Positions 21,297 to 33,781 are shown, numbered from the stretch's first letter. The stretch: DNA of 64,000 nt from Gnetum montanum (GCA_015680685.1 MNCI01036217.1:1-64000), one strand, 5' to 3'. The notes: generated by a model not told the origin, from the letters alone. A program made the numbers and translations.

Positions 21297-24083
21297 TTAA
21301 GGCGATTGTAGTTGTCCTACTACTACTGCAATTTCAGGTAGGAGATAGAAAGCATCCAACAATGCTTTCATTTTTTCCTCTTGACTCCTAGGATCATGCA
21401 TCATCCATGTAGCTTCCCCAATGTGGGTTGGAATGGGCACATCCCAAGGATAATGGATCACCAAAAACAACTCCTTAGCATTGACAAACTATGTAGCAAA
21501 CTGTTTGTGTTCAATGTCAAATTCTCTTACTATGTTCTTTAGCTCATGATAGTCATTCATCTATCTTGGTAGGTTCTTAGTAATAGATCGTTGATCTCTA
21601 AATCACCTTATGAGAACTTCAAGTTCAATGTTAATAGTCTCAAGCTTTTGCTTGGTGTCCTTATGGTGTTTGAACTTGGCCTTGTATAGTAGGTATGAGC
21701 TAGCCACTTGTTTCTCTAATTCTAACCACACCCATCTGGTTGTTAGCATTGCCAAGTTTGCATAATAGAGATTGGCCAACTCCATATACTGTGTCATTTC
21801 TTCAATTTGCAATTCCTTCAAGAAGATCTCCACTTTATTGTAGGTGTCAATTCCATTAAGGATGAGCTACCACATGTCTCTTCCTTGCTAGTGTTGCTAG
21901 AGAGATTTATTCAATTTTTTCTTTACCATCTGGATTTTTTTTTGATTAATTTCCTTTTGCAAACCAACTTGGTCTCTATAGTGATTTTTCACTCTTTCAA
22001 ATTTGAGAGCTTCGTTCTTCTAGGTAGTGGTCTCGATGGTAGACTTTTGTCACAATGTGCATACCTTCTCCATTGATAGATTGTGGTTCTCTGTGGCCAA
22101 TTTCCTTAATTCAGTATTTCCCCTAGCAAGATGCTCCTATTGTTGATGAATGAACTCTTGCATTTGATCTCTCTGAGCATTAACATTTCATAAGTAATGA
22201 TCTTGCACGGTCAATGCTTCATTCTCTTAGTGCATTTGATTCAAGTCCCTTTTGATTGAGTGTGTTTTAGCTTCTGCCATAGATTATTTAAAGTTGGAAA
22301 TTACTACTTCCTCCTTAGCCTTTTGAAATCATTCTTGAAGTTGTTTGGTAGCTTCATCTCTTGTCATTACCGGGCTAAGGATTGCTTGTTCTATGAGTTA
22401 GGCACAAAGTTCAATAGCCTTCATGGCCAAGTGTTGATTTTTCTCTTGAGCCATTTCTAGTTGCCCTTCCAAGATGATGCATCTCCCTCTTGCATTTAGC
22501 AACTCCGGTTGGGTTGCAGTGATGTTCTCTGAGAGATCAAAGATATCTGAAGTCAATTGCCTAGTTCCTACCAATTGTTCCAACAACTGTTCATGTTGGG
22601 TTGCATTCAATTTCCAGCTAACCATGCCTACAGATATTTGCACATCTTGAAGTGTAGATATGTTAAGTACAGATGTCGCGGGTTCATTTAGTGCTTCAGC
22701 TACATGGTTAGCTACCACTTTTGTTGCTATCTCCTACCCTTGGTGCTACATCACCAAGATAATTACCTCTTCATCTTCCTCCAACCTCGTTAAGAAAGTG
22801 GTGACATTCCTAGAGATTTCTAGAAATAGATGGTGTGTTGCTAGTGACACTTTCACCTCTCGAGTGTTAGGATTTGACCTCAAAGGTAGCTGTGTTTTTT
22901 GAATAGGAAAAATGGAACCAACTCTCTCCATCTAGCTAACTATTTGGGCCACCTCATTAAGGTGACTCATCACTAGTTGATACACAGATGGATTTGCCCC
23001 ATTCGTTCCTACTTGTTACTCTTGTTTACTCAAGAGTTATCATCAAATTTGACATAGATGCTCAAGGATTGCATGGGCCTCTAGTGTTGTCTCCTGAGTG
23101 GATGGTGTTGGTGGTAGCTTCTCTTCTTGAGTGGTTGTTGGTGTCTTATCTTTCATGATTTTTGCCCAAGAGGCCAAGGGAGCATGCCTGAGAGCATCAT
23201 TAGAATAGTGAACAATGCCTATCCTTTTGCTAAGTTTTCTAATAAGGCATGGAAAGGGTAGGGTCTTCCTTCCATGTTCATTCTCCTTGAGGTGCTTTTT
23301 GATCTCTAAATAAATTAGCTATGGAAGGTTAACAGGAAATTTTCTACTTAGAGTGATGCATGCTCAAGCAGAGAAAGTAGTCACCTTGCTTGGCCTCACC
23401 ATTGGATTGAGGTGATAGGCCACAATCTTGAAATAAATCTGCTCCACTGGTGTGAGTGCATCATACTCCTTACCGTCCACCTTGTAGCATTGCTAGGTCC
23501 ATTCCCTTTTTGCCTTAGGATTGCCTTTTGTTGATATTTCTACCAAATGTGTTCCATTGTTTGGCAACCCCAGTGACTGTGCAATAGTCGCCACTGAGTA
23601 GGACACTTGAGTGTCCTTGATTTTTATAACTGACCCTAGCCTTCGATTATTCCAAAAGAGATAGGTCTCTCCCATGTACCATTTTCCACTAGACATGATG
23701 ATTGGCCACATGGGAGGGGTTTGCAATTGTGTCTTGACATCCTCTGGAGCTGTTTCCAAAAATGGCTTGAATTTTATCTCTTGAAGAACTAATCTTTGAA
23801 TTTCTCAAGACTTTATGATGTTTAGATAGGCTTGAGTCAAAGTGACCTCAAGCCTTAGCATAGGTCCAGACACTTCTCCTCATTGGGATTGTTTAGTAGG
23901 CACTTCTTCCTCTGGAATCTATCAAACAAATTCCACTTTAGGTTCCTCACAAAGAGGTCTGGTTGCATGGTTCACCTCTTGTTGTTCTTGACCTTATTCT
24001 TGTTGGCCCCTTCCAACTCTGGGTCATTTCTCCCATGGTTGTGAGGGTTCTCCTTCCTATGAACACTTTTGTTTGGGTGCCAT
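21297..24083 (-). pseudogene. E4 3' ORF in the envelope position (928 codons, with stops)
   Basis: All open pieces on the reverse strand here (23493-23759, 22746-22931, 22398-22718, 21603-21833) are in one frame with the ATG at 24083 and the TAA at 21297-21299. The damage is therefore in-frame stops with no net frameshift over 2,787 bases. The product starts MAPKQK. Residues about 105-270 resemble the domain often annotated as putative plant transposon protein in Athila-type ORFs, with a GRKTLPFPCLIRKL-type segment. Residues about 380-830 are rich in Glu, Gln, Leu and Lys and look like coiled coil. I see no clear transmembrane segment. The ATG directly follows a splice-acceptor-like sequence, so expression from a spliced mRNA is likely (inference). 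Function is unknown; env-like refers to position only. Confidence 0.72.
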
Positions 24084-24115
24084 CTATAATCACAATAAGA
24101 CCATGGATTAGCAAT
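24084..24115 (-). promoter_or_regulatory. Conserved splice acceptor before the 3' ORF
   Basis: The reverse strand reads TTGTGATTATAG then ATGGCA. E8 has TTGATTAATTATAG then ATGGCA (52040) and E1 has TTGTGATTGCAG (7494). A CTAAT branch-point-like word lies about 25 bases upstream. Conservation in three elements supports a real 3' splice site. Confidence 0.55.
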
Positions 24116-24534
24116 CATTGTGTAACCTTAAAATAATTGGGATACCTTAACTTTTGAGGATAGTTACACTTGGCTAAGTTGTGATTATGGTTGATTTAAT
24201 GAATTCAATTATTATTTATTTTATGTGTTATTATGAATAATTCATCCCAGAGGTTGTTGGAAGGGTTAACTTAGAAGAAGTTGATGTTTATATATGATTA
24301 GGGTTATTAACCCTTTGGGGGAGTTAGGAAAATTTCCAAAACATTATATCAATTTTTCATCAGAGACCTTAAGGTTTGTGGCCTCCATAATAAAGATCTT
24401 ACCTTTGGTAAGTGTAGGATCGAAAAACAGAGTGGATAAACAATTTGAAAGTTATGGCCATTGGAAGGTTTTGGGCTCTAAAAAATTACAAAAATTCCCT
24501 ATGTGTTATGAGCAAACTACAAAAAATTCTAAAG

Positions 24535-24665
24535 TGTCTAGTGGTATATATAGTGTTTTTGCACTACGTTGATGAGGCCTTGTCGATAGGGCCTCGTTGA
24601 TGTGGTTGGCTGTGTCGATGAGGCCTCATCAATGCAGCTATTTACCACCTTTGACTTTCATTGAC
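24535..24665 (-). promoter_or_regulatory. U3-like TATA module inside E4, upstream of the 3' ORF
   Basis: The reverse strand has a run of CATCGAC/GAGGCC/CATCAACGTAGTG words followed by a TATATATA-type box at about 24547-24556. The E4 LTR has the same arrangement: GACGAGGCCCCATCGATGTAG (rc of about 50950-50972), then its TATA box. The module lies about 470 bp upstream of the ATG at 24083. It could be a second promoter for that ORF, or a piece of LTR inserted there. Confidence 0.45.
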
Positions 24666-26215
24666 TTTGGTCAAACTTTCAAAATACAAGGAATTTTTCG
24701 ATGAAATTGGGATCAAATGAAAGCTTAGAAGATTAAGAATAGTATGAAATCATGAGAAGAGAGCGTTAAAGTTCATAAATTTGAAAAAATGGAGAAATTT
24801 TAATTTAATGGATGAATGCAATGAAAGATTGAGTACTAAGTGGTTTACATAATATAAAATACAAAATATAGGATTATAGTGATGTCAAAGGTAAGGAATC
24901 TTAACTAATCAAGCCAAAAGCTATGCAAGTGGGTCCTTCCCATAGTAGGCTCATAACCTTTTTTCCCTTGCATAACCTCAACTAAGGAGTCTGTAGGCCC
25001 CATAGTCAATTTAATGATCATGAAAAGTTAAGGACCAACTAAAAAGAATGCACTCAAGAATCCGAACACATTAGACTAATACATAGAGCATAACATAGAA
25101 CTTAATAGTGAGGTGAATTATGGCAGCATGGATGGATGATAGAGGAGGTGGAATGGAGTTCCAAATTGAGGTCATAAGAAGTCCCTTGTGGAATTTGTGG
25201 TTAAAATGACCTGAGAAGTTCCATCCTTAGTCTAGACCAAAACCATCCACTTTCAGTGTCTTCACATCACCACTCTAAGATTGATCCACCCACTCAAGAC
25301 ACAAGAGTGCTTCCACAAAACAACTACCATTCCATAGAGAGAAGAAAGGAGAATTAGGAATTAAGAGAGAGGGCCTTAGTTAGAGGGGACTATCAGGCAT
25401 AGGTGCATCTCATTCAAGTCCCATAACTAGTGCTTGTAGCCCTTTGATTTGTCCAAGGGATGTGCTTTTAATTCCCATTTTTTTTGAAATGTAAACCACA
25501 CCATGCAAGGGGGTATTCATGTGCTTTGAATTCCCATCATTTTTTTGAATGATGGGAACCACACCATGCAACGATGTTATTTTGACTTCCTTCAATGGTT
25601 TGTGTGGAATGGTAAGAAGTTCACAGGAAAACACAAGCACTTAAGCAATGAGAAGAGTACAAAGAGTATTGAGTCCTTTTGAAATCACACCATTTAAAAT
25701 CCTTTGGATCCTTCCTAATTCTAGAACTACCAAGGTCACTGATTGATTAAAAGTTTCTTTAAGGAAAAGGGACCTAAAATTCCCAGAACAAAGAAAACCA
25801 TAGAGTTCATTGGATAGGTGGATGACATGGACTCACTGCTTGTTCCATGAAAAATAAACCATGTCAAAGTCATCAAACATCAGAATTCAAAAATAGAAAC
25901 CAAACATCGATAATCACACATTAAGCACAAACCATCATTAGTAAACAACAACTACAACACTGTGTCCTGTGATAATAAAGCAAATTTATTAGCAAAAATG
26001 AGAAAATATCACACTTAAACAAAAGAAAAAAAATAAGGTAAAATATATAAGAAAGTGTAAAATAATCAAGAAAGTTAAAAGGTACTAAAAATGTTATAAA
26101 ATTAGAAAAATTCAAAAATGAAAAAATTGTACAATGTGAAAAACAAGAAGGTAGAAAAATTGAGAGGCCATGATAATGGTCAACACAGATGGCCATCTCC
26201 CCCACAATTGAGTTA
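24666..26215 (-). other. E4 3' UTR between integrase and the 3' ORF
   Basis: It matches the reverse complement of E1 5760-7160, including AGTGGGTCC, TAGGCCC and CCACTTTCAGTG blocks. A purine-rich copy like the polypurine tract is at 26192-26211 on the reverse strand. A tandem repeat of two units lies at 25425-25600. The long reverse frames seen here are shadows. Confidence 0.75.
25425..25600 (-). repeat. Two copies of the 3' UTR unit
   Basis: Each unit on the reverse strand runs from CATGGTGTGG through TTCAAAGCAC. E1 has three copies (6404-6655) and E2 one (63450-63540). Confidence 0.8.
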
Positions 26216-27660
26216 GTGGAGGAGATCCAAAAAATAGAACATGGATGTCCATTTGGTGAGCTGGTAGTTACACTAGCCTATCGTGGTTCTAGGAATTGCT
26301 TCACTTGTTGAATGTTGACCAACTGCTTTTTATTTGGGTTGTTAGGTTTGTAAATTATCATGGTCCCAGAGGAAAGGTTTGATCAATTATATAAGGTCCC
26401 TCCCACAATGTTTGGAATTTTTTCTTTTGGGGTACATGTGTGGGATTCCAGTAAAGAACCTTATCTCCTGGTTGAAGCTTTATTTTCTTGATTCTAAGGT
26501 CATGATGTTGCTTGTTGAATGCCTTTTTCACCTCATTCAAGGATAGGTCCACTAAGCAATTTTCATCTATCATGTTCAAATTGATCAATATTTCCTTTTG
26601 TATAAGACTTAGGTCAAGGTTTAGATCATAGGTTTTTGAGAGTGTATAGAGCTCAAATTGAATTAGGAGCATTGGAAGTTTCCCGTACACTAACTCATAG
26701 GGAGAATATCCAATAGTAAGTTTCCAAGTTGAACGATAAACCTAGAGAGTATCATTAAGTTTTGTACTCCATTCCTTCCTATATTCACTAAAGGTTCACA
26801 TTAGTATTTTTGTAATCTCTCGATTGGTTACCTCTTCTTGACCATTAGCTTGGGGATGGTAAGGTGTTGTTAATTTATGTTCTACCCCCCAAGTGTTGCA
26901 TTAATTTTCTAAATGTGACACTTGTGAAATGAGTCCCATTATAAAAAATTAGTGAACACGACACCCCAAACCTATTCATGATGTTTTGTTGTATAAATTT
27001 GGTAATAGTGAATGATGTGAAATTAGTAGCAGTTGCCTCTTTTGCTCATTTTGTGCAGTAGTCAAATGCTACTATAATATATGCCTTCTTGTTAGACATT
27101 GGTGTGATGGAATCCATGAAGTCAATGCCCCATATGTTGAAAGGTTCTAGTGGTTGAATCCAATATTATGGACCTTTCAAGCGAGTAGTCATCCCCCAAT
27201 CACATTGAAAACATCCACAAGACTTGATGAATTGGTGGGCATTCCTAAAGATTGTGGGCCAATAGTATCCCGCCATCAGTATTTTTATGGTTGTGCGTCT
27301 TCTTGCATAGTGGCCTTTGCAAGGCCCTTCATGAGCATCCTGGAGAACATGAAGTTGATCTTCATTAAGGACACACCAATGGATCAAGAAATTTGCACAC
27401 ACCTTGTAAAGGTGTCTATTGATTTCCATGAAGTATTTGACTTGATGAAGAAATTGTTTCTTTTTCCTAAAATCCAAGTCTTGTGGCATCTCTTGAGTGA
27501 GAAGATATGTGAGGATGCTATTATACCATATTTCGTTTTTAGACATTTGTTCATTTATTGCTCCAGTAAAGAGGAGTTTGTTTAGAAATTGATCAGAGAG
27601 TAGGCTCTCCTCTTCTTTTTTATCCCATCTTAAGTGAGAAAGGTGGTTAGCAACCACATT
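26216..27660 (-). pseudogene. E4 integrase and C-terminal domain
   Basis: Read on the reverse strand: the end of RNase H (NHLSHLRWD) at 27655, the HHCC zinc region HEGPCKGHYARR to C.C.QC at about 27355-27210, the core start GIDFMDSITPMSN near 27128, an FYNGTHF segment where the catalytic Asp is changed to Tyr, as in E1, and the C-terminal NPTHVPQKKKFQTLWEGPYI near 26420. The HHCC residues are kept. A stop at 27180 and several frameshifts break the core. Confidence 0.85.
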
Positions 27661-28410
27661 CTTAGTCCCTTTTCAATCTACCATAGTGAGATCAAATTCC
27701 TGTAAGATCACAAGCCACCATATGACACAAGGGATCATTGTCGGCTTATTCATAAGGAAGTGAATTGCACTATGGTCTGTATGTACAAACACCTTATAAC
27801 CTACCATAATGTTTAAATTTTTCCAGAATGTACACCACTACCATTAATTCTTTCTTTATGGTTGTGTAATTTAATTGTGCCCCCACAATGCTTCTACTTG
27901 CGCAATGAATATAATATGAACATTTCTTATCGTCTAGCTGCATGAGCACTACTCCCAAAGCATAGTTAGATACGTTTGTCATGATATGGAATGGTTTGGA
28001 CCAATTTGGTACTTGTAGGATTGGTGTTTCTATGAGTTTCTTCTTTAATTATTGGAATGTGTGTTCACATTCCCTGGTCCAAATGAAAGGTGCGTCCTTC
28101 TTTGTAAGTTCTACTAACAGCTTTACAATCTTAGAGAAATTCTCAATAAATCACCGGTAGTAACCGATGTGTCCAAGGAATGACCAGACATCTTTAATGG
28201 TCTCTGGTTGGCATGTTATTCCTTGGATGATCCTTATCTTTTCTGGGTCTACCTCAATCCCTTTTTGTAAAATTTGATGCCCTAGCACAATGCCTTCTTG
28301 GACCATGAGAAAGCTATTTTGCCAGTTGAGTTGTAGGTTTATCTCTACACATCTCTTCAATACTTGCTCAAGTTGGCCCAAGGCTTGCTCAAAAGTAGCT
28401 CCATAGGTGA
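27661..28410 (-). pseudogene. E4 RT thumb and RNase H, cut by the Tat insertion
   Basis: The reverse strand begins at the insertion edge with a segment matching the bases just after FMDDFS in E1 (the TYEA region). It continues through EQVLKRCVEINLQLNWQ, GIVLGHQILQKGIEVDP, KDAPFIWTRECE and SNYALGVVLMQLDDK. The catalytic FMDD box and finger region are absent here and on the other side (46703), so they were deleted. Confidence 0.87.
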
Positions 28411-30117
28411 TGAAACACTACCAATTTTGGGCTTCAACACTTTAATTGCAAATTTTTCTAAGTGTTAAAACTTGGCAAATTCTTCTAATTGTTGGTGTTA
28501 CACTCCCTAGTGTAGCTAGTATAGCATGCATCATAGGACCTATTTTGTATGATTTTCTAAGTGTCAATAATGGTTACATGAAAATTTTTCTAAGTGTTGT
28601 GCTATGCTCTCACTTTGCATGCTATGCTCTAAAGTGTAGCCAATGTATCACACATTTCTATGGCCAGTTTACTTAAGTGCCAAGCCAGAAAATGTCAGGA
28701 TGGCTTGGGATGGAAAAAATAGTTTGGAAAATTTTCTAACTCCTTGGGTTGCTATGCTCTAGAGTGTAGCCATCATAGCACACATTTTCAGTGGCTAGTT
28801 TTTCCTAAGTGTTAAGCAAGTAGCTATCAAGATAGCTCAGAATGAAGGAACAATTTTCTAATTTTTGAGGCTACCCCTCCTACTATGCCATAGAGCATAG
28901 CCAACATAGTATGAAGTAAAATTTTAGAATCTATCAAATTTTTCTAAATATCCCTGCTACGCTCTAGAGTGTAGCTAGAGCGTAGCCAACATAGCACTAT
29001 AGAGAAGCCTTCAACAACCTCCAAAAGCCTCCAGAGCTCAGCATCAACCTTCATCTCAGCTCCAACATTCATTTGACAAGCAAGATCAATAATTTGTATC
29101 TCTTTTGCAACAACTATTTGTCCCTTGAATTGTACCTATGCTTAACCCTTCTCGAAAGAGGGGAAGATGTAGTTTCAGAATGTAGCGTCCAAGTTGCACT
29201 ATTTGTAGGTACATTGCAGTCATTGAAACTTTGGCACATGTAGTCTTAGTAGCGTAGTCACCGGTCAACAGTCTCTGAGGATCCATTGTAGTACATTAGA
29301 GCATAGCACTTACTACTCCTGTGGGAGTGTAGGTGGGTCTAGTGTAGCCCCATCTACCCTCATGCCATGTGGTACCCAATCTACATTTTGCGCTAACGCT
29401 AACCCTATAAATATCCCTAAGCTCAACATTTTAGGGGTTCACAAATCAAAAGGGCATTTGGCATTTTGGCATTCTCAACATCCTTTAGCACTATTTCACC
29501 CTAGCATAGTTAGCACCTTGGTGCACTCCAAGATCCCATTGGACCACTGGTGCATGTCATCTAGCATGCATCTCATCACTTTGCCTATGGAATACTGCAG
29601 TAGCCAACCTAGAAAGTTTAGTCCCCATGGCAGCTATTAGTTCCATAGCCTAGATGCCCCATAGACTGTGACTACATTGCTATGCTACCACTGTGCCTAC
29701 CTGTACACCTTGTACCACTCTCACCTCTTTTCCTACAATTACTATGCTCCCCCTCGTTTGGGACGGTGCACTTCCTTTCTCAAGTTTCATTGCATTTTCA
29801 AGTACTTTTTCTTTGGAATTTAGCATAGCACTCATGTTTTCTTGCTATTTTATATGCATTTGCATGTTTACATCATTGTACTTAGGCCAAGACACCCTGC
29901 TACATTTAGCCTTGGCTGAACTCGGTGCCCACCAGTAACACTATATAAACCTCTTCTGCATGCATTTGTTGTAACATATTATAAGTCCCTATTCAATAAA
30001 CAAGACTATTTAAGGAACCCCATCTCTATTTTCAGCATAGCCCTCACATGGACTTAGGGTTGGGCTGTACGTCTGCTAACCTCTCAGTGTTCCAGCCACC
30101 GACATTTTTAATTGTCA
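28411..30117 (+). repeat. Tat-like 5' LTR (1,707 bp)
   Basis: It starts TGAAACACTACC and ends near TAATTGTCA. The start matches the 3' LTR start TGAAACACCACC at 45314. A TATA box (TATAAATA) is at 29406-29413, so U3 is about 1 kb. U3 holds a dispersed palindromic repeat and TTTTCTAAGTGTT words. Confidence 0.88.
28621..28990 (+). repeat. Palindrome array in the Tat-like U3
   Basis: Near-palindromes built on CTCTAGAG occur at 28621-28640, 28751-28770, 28881-28901 and 28956-28975, each followed by CCAACATAGCAC or similar. The 3' LTR has the matching set at 45517-45536, 45647-45666, 45785-45805 and 45861-45878. The last contains a perfect 18-bp palindrome, CTACACTCTAGAGTGTAG. Dimeric protein binding sites in an enhancer are a plausible role. 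Confidence 0.75.
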
Positions 30118-30124
30118 TAGTTTT

Positions 30125-30142
30125 TGGTGCTCAAAGGAGGGC
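30125..30142 (+). promoter_or_regulatory. Tat-like primer-binding site
   Basis: TGGTGCTCAAAGGAGGGC lies 8 bp after the LTR end and begins with the TGG expected opposite a tRNA CCA end. I cannot name the tRNA with confidence. The 460 bases after it are leader, with no coding signal. Confidence 0.6.
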
Positions 30143-30607
30143 GTCCCATTCCTTTTGAGTTTAGTGGTAGCCCCACGGGTTTTCTACACCTTCATTACTA
30201 GTTTTGAGCTAGCGTAGATGTAACACACCTATGGACTTGCCATGGCAGTAACTAGATCCTAGGCCAATGCAGGAGTTATTTGCGAGTCAGTTGGTGTAGA
30301 TTGGTCATAGTTGTCGGTTCCCTTGGAACCCCACAGGATAAAAGCCTAAGCATATCCATTGGATTCAAAAATTTGGACACTCTAGAGAGCATAACATGTT
30401 CTCAATGAGAGTGTAGTAGCCTCCAATGTAGCAAGCGTAACACCATAGTTTGTCATTTTTTTAGCAATGTTTCCAAAGTTAGCCATTTTTGGCCTATTTT
30501 CACAGTTTTCAACACTTGTTTACTTGGTCATTTTTCCAATGTTTTCTACACTTGACCATTTTCCATTTAGCATTATCATTTCTTGCATTTTTACATAGCA
30601 TAGTAGC

Positions 30608-33050
30608 ATGAATCCCACACAACCTTCAACCTTTGCTCTAAGCATGAAGGTTACCCACCTTGTCCAACAAGTAGTAGAGATTGATCCCCCACCTAGTCCC
30701 ATACTGAAGTAATGGTAGTCACTTAGATTGTGCAATCAACCACCTAAGCACATGGCACTCAATGATGAAAAATGCAACTTTCTCTTACAAAAATTTAGGC
30801 GGGTCTATCCCTAGACCACCAAGAACTAGATGCTAAGCGAAGCTTTAAGATTATACATCGAAACGAGAAGGAATTCCTCCCTACACCTGATGCTTTTATT
30901 TCACTTATTAATAACTTTTAGTGGTTACTAGACCAACTCATTAGAATGAGTGGGCCTAATGAGCATGAAGTAGCAACAGACTATGATGAGCCCTTGCAGG
31001 ATGAACAAGATAAATTTGAGGCTCATTCAGAGAGTGGAAACCCTTTTTACGCTTCTATCCAACAGCCTGTTTCTAGTTTTGTCTTGCACCAATCCCAGTC
31101 ATCTTCCTTCTTTGAGGCAACGGTGTCACTCTTGCCTCCCAGGTCCACACCTGTGATGGCAAGCCACCAAGTACTACAAGTACACTAGGGTGCAGGACCA
31201 TCTACCACCCATCCCTTCGTCATCTCAACCGAATTTGCACAGTCTTCCATGTTGGCATTCGTGATGCCAACATAGTCATATGTGCACACGGTTTCCTTCT
31301 CTCAGCCATACACGAGCTAGGTGTCCTTCATCCCACCTATCTCCTTGGCACTTCCCATAGCCCAAGCCACAACCATGTGGTGGGTCCTAGCCTTTGTTCC
31401 TATGGCATAGTGACTGCACATGCAACAATACACATAGTAGCACATGCAAAAAGCATCCCATATGGTTGCACAACCCATAGTAGGGTTGTGGGCCATTCAA
31501 ACAACACAACATGTAGTGTAACTGATCCAACGCATTACATTTGCCCTAATTTTGGACTAGGTGTCCTATCTCATACAAGCATTAACTGAAAAAGTTAAGT
31601 AGCTTAAAGCTGATAACTCCAAAATGATCCATGTGATGGACTTTTACCAGGATGATCCCATTAGTCCCATAGTCCCATCACTAACCCTACCTAAGGGTAA
31701 GGCAAAAACAACTATCGTAGTGGTGGTTGATGAGGCTAAACCCAACAATGCTAAACTAATAGCCTAGGTGCCTAAGGCTTAGCCAACAACAAAAAGCATC
31801 CAATTTTGGCATTGTGGGAACCAACCAGTCCGCACCATCGATTGTCATGAGGTAGGTTACACCAAGGCCAAACTTTGAGCATAAGGATTGCTCAAAGTAT
31901 ACCTTGCTACCCATTAAGCTATCCTAGCTTTTGGACTAGTTTCTTTGTGTTGGGTGCATCCAACACAAGAAGATGTCTGAGGATGCTTGCAAGCACCATG
32001 AGAAATATTGCAAGGTCCTCAAAGACTCCTCAATAGCTTTGCTAAACAAGCCCCCGGTCCCTAAAAATTTTAGGTTGGACTGGTTTTGCAACTATCATTA
32101 ACTGCACGGCCATGATACAAATTACTACTTGGCCTTGAAGGATGACATTTAGTGCATGATTGATCAAGGAAAATTGCTCCTTGATGATAAAAATCCTATG
32201 CACCTAGAAAACCAACCAATGAAGGTCTACAAAGACCCCCTTAACACTAGCAGTGCAGGCTACATTATCAATGCCATCAGTGTTGATGATGATGTAGAAC
32301 CAGCACATGAACCATTTGTGGTTCATGTGCCCTCTAGTAACATTAGAGCCTTGGCATTAGCTAGTTTGAAATCCTATTTTGTCATTAGAGCACCACATCA
32401 AGCACCCATGACATCCTTTATGGTTAGGGCCTTGCAGCACATCGTGGTGATAGCAACCCAGACATCCTTTGTTATTAAGGTGCCATAATGTGCAAACCCC
32501 TTACCTACTCGAGGTTTGGTGGTGGGAACTACATCACACCCTACTTACCCAAAGCCACATGTTCCACATAATGATAGATAGTATAATTAGCAACCCAGGA
32601 GGCTTGATGAGTGCCTCACTGACAAGATGATTAGGGAACATATGGATTTAGGTCCTCCTAAGCCCATCCCCTTGTCCACCATCCCCATGGCCTCATCATC
32701 TCAAGACACCAATGCAAGTGCAAACAACCAACAATGGAGTACTGAGGCTTAGAAGCTAGCCGCACAAGCAAAGTCTAAATTGCCTTCCCTGGAGATTCAT
32801 CTCTTGGGTTGCATGGAGGAAGTAAGGACTAGCAAAATAGAAGACAAAGAAAAAGACTTTCTAGATGCACTAGCATAGGTTAAGTAGGCTCTAAAAAAAA
32901 AGAACATAACTCTAAGCTTGTATGACTTGGTGATCACCTCCTCTACTCATCATGAAGCATTAGTCCACATGTTGACCTCTATTCCTATCAAGGAAGACAT
33001 TCTAGCAGATGAAGTAGCCATTCATACTATAATGCTTCTCCCCACAACCT
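30608..33050 (+). pseudogene. gag: Tat-like gag remnant
   Basis: A candidate start ATG is at 30608 (MNPTQPSTFAL). The middle is rich in Pro, Ser and Thr (30950-31560), with stops. A zinc-finger-like block at about 32085-32155 reads CNYH, LHGHDTNYY, LALKDDI, close to the CNYH..HGH....C block of Tat gag proteins, with the last Cys replaced by Tyr. The ORF at 32156-32488 continues the same frame (LLLDDKNP). A long Lys/Glu-rich region runs to 33050. Stops and shifts break the frame. Confidence 0.75.
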
Positions 33051-33781
33051 AGGAGTCGAGTTCAACACCCTTGATGTTTTACGATGAGGTGGTTAAGGTT
33101 GACCTTGAAAAGGGTCAAGTTACCAGTGCACCAATGTTCATAACTATTCATGTAGGATAGTACAGAATCTGTAGGGTGCATGTCAAAGATGGGGAAATGA
33201 CCAACATCATCCCATTCGTAGTCATTGTCAAACTTGGTCTTGTTGACTAGATCAAGCCAACCAAGATGACATGCCTAAAATCCTTTAATGGATCATGCAT
33301 TGTCATAAAGGGAATGGTCATGATAGCTTTCATTACAAGGGAGAAATTACCCACTACTATCGAGTTCATTGTTGTCGAAGAGATGCTCAAGTTCAACTTG
33401 ATCTTGGGGAGGTCCTGGCTAGCCCAATTACGGGTTGTCTCTTTGTCCATCGATCAAGAGATCCACCTTCCCTATGAAGGTGGAGAAGTGGTCATATATG
33501 GCAACAATGTATCTCCCTCGACCATCAACAATGTTGATATAGAGCAAGGGTCAAAAGTAGAGCTCTCTGGTGACATGCCACCTGTTCGAGATGAAAGTCA
33601 ATTTTGCTTGGCTAACCCATCTGAGCAACCAAAAAAAGTGAACAACCTCCCTAAGGAAGCTCTTTGGGCAGAATTTCCCTTTAGCACCACTAATGAAGGT
33701 CTAGGCAAGTATTTCCTTGTGCCTCCCAAGGCCTATGCACCTCTTAACCCACATCAGATTAGGAAACAATTACATGACTAA
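33051..33781 (+). pseudogene. Tat-like protease remnant
   Basis: Active-site area: RVHVKDGEMTNIIP near 33175, where Tat proteases have a V(D/K)(G/S)-type loop. Open frame 33266-33781 contains EFIVVEEMLKFNLILGRSWL (about 33361), the flap-to-C-terminal block of Tat-type proteases, followed by IDQEIHLPYEGG. The end (WAEFPF...PPKAYAPLNPHQIRKQ) leads to TAA at 33779-33781. A TAAG|GTATCC donor-like site is right at that stop, where Ogre elements have their intron donor. Confidence 0.78.

Noticed and set aside
24084-24960. A complete second-type LTR with a PBS-like TGGCACCC at its end
   Set aside because: The flanks align with E1's 3' UTR, no matching second copy or target duplication is seen, and TGGCA is better explained as part of the ATGGCA start after a conserved splice acceptor. 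The U3-like part is kept as a finding.
28410-28411. Tat-like insertion as a clean event with a target duplication
   Set aside because: Only the left edge is clean; the right LTR end and about 0.5 kb of E4 are missing, so no duplication can be read.
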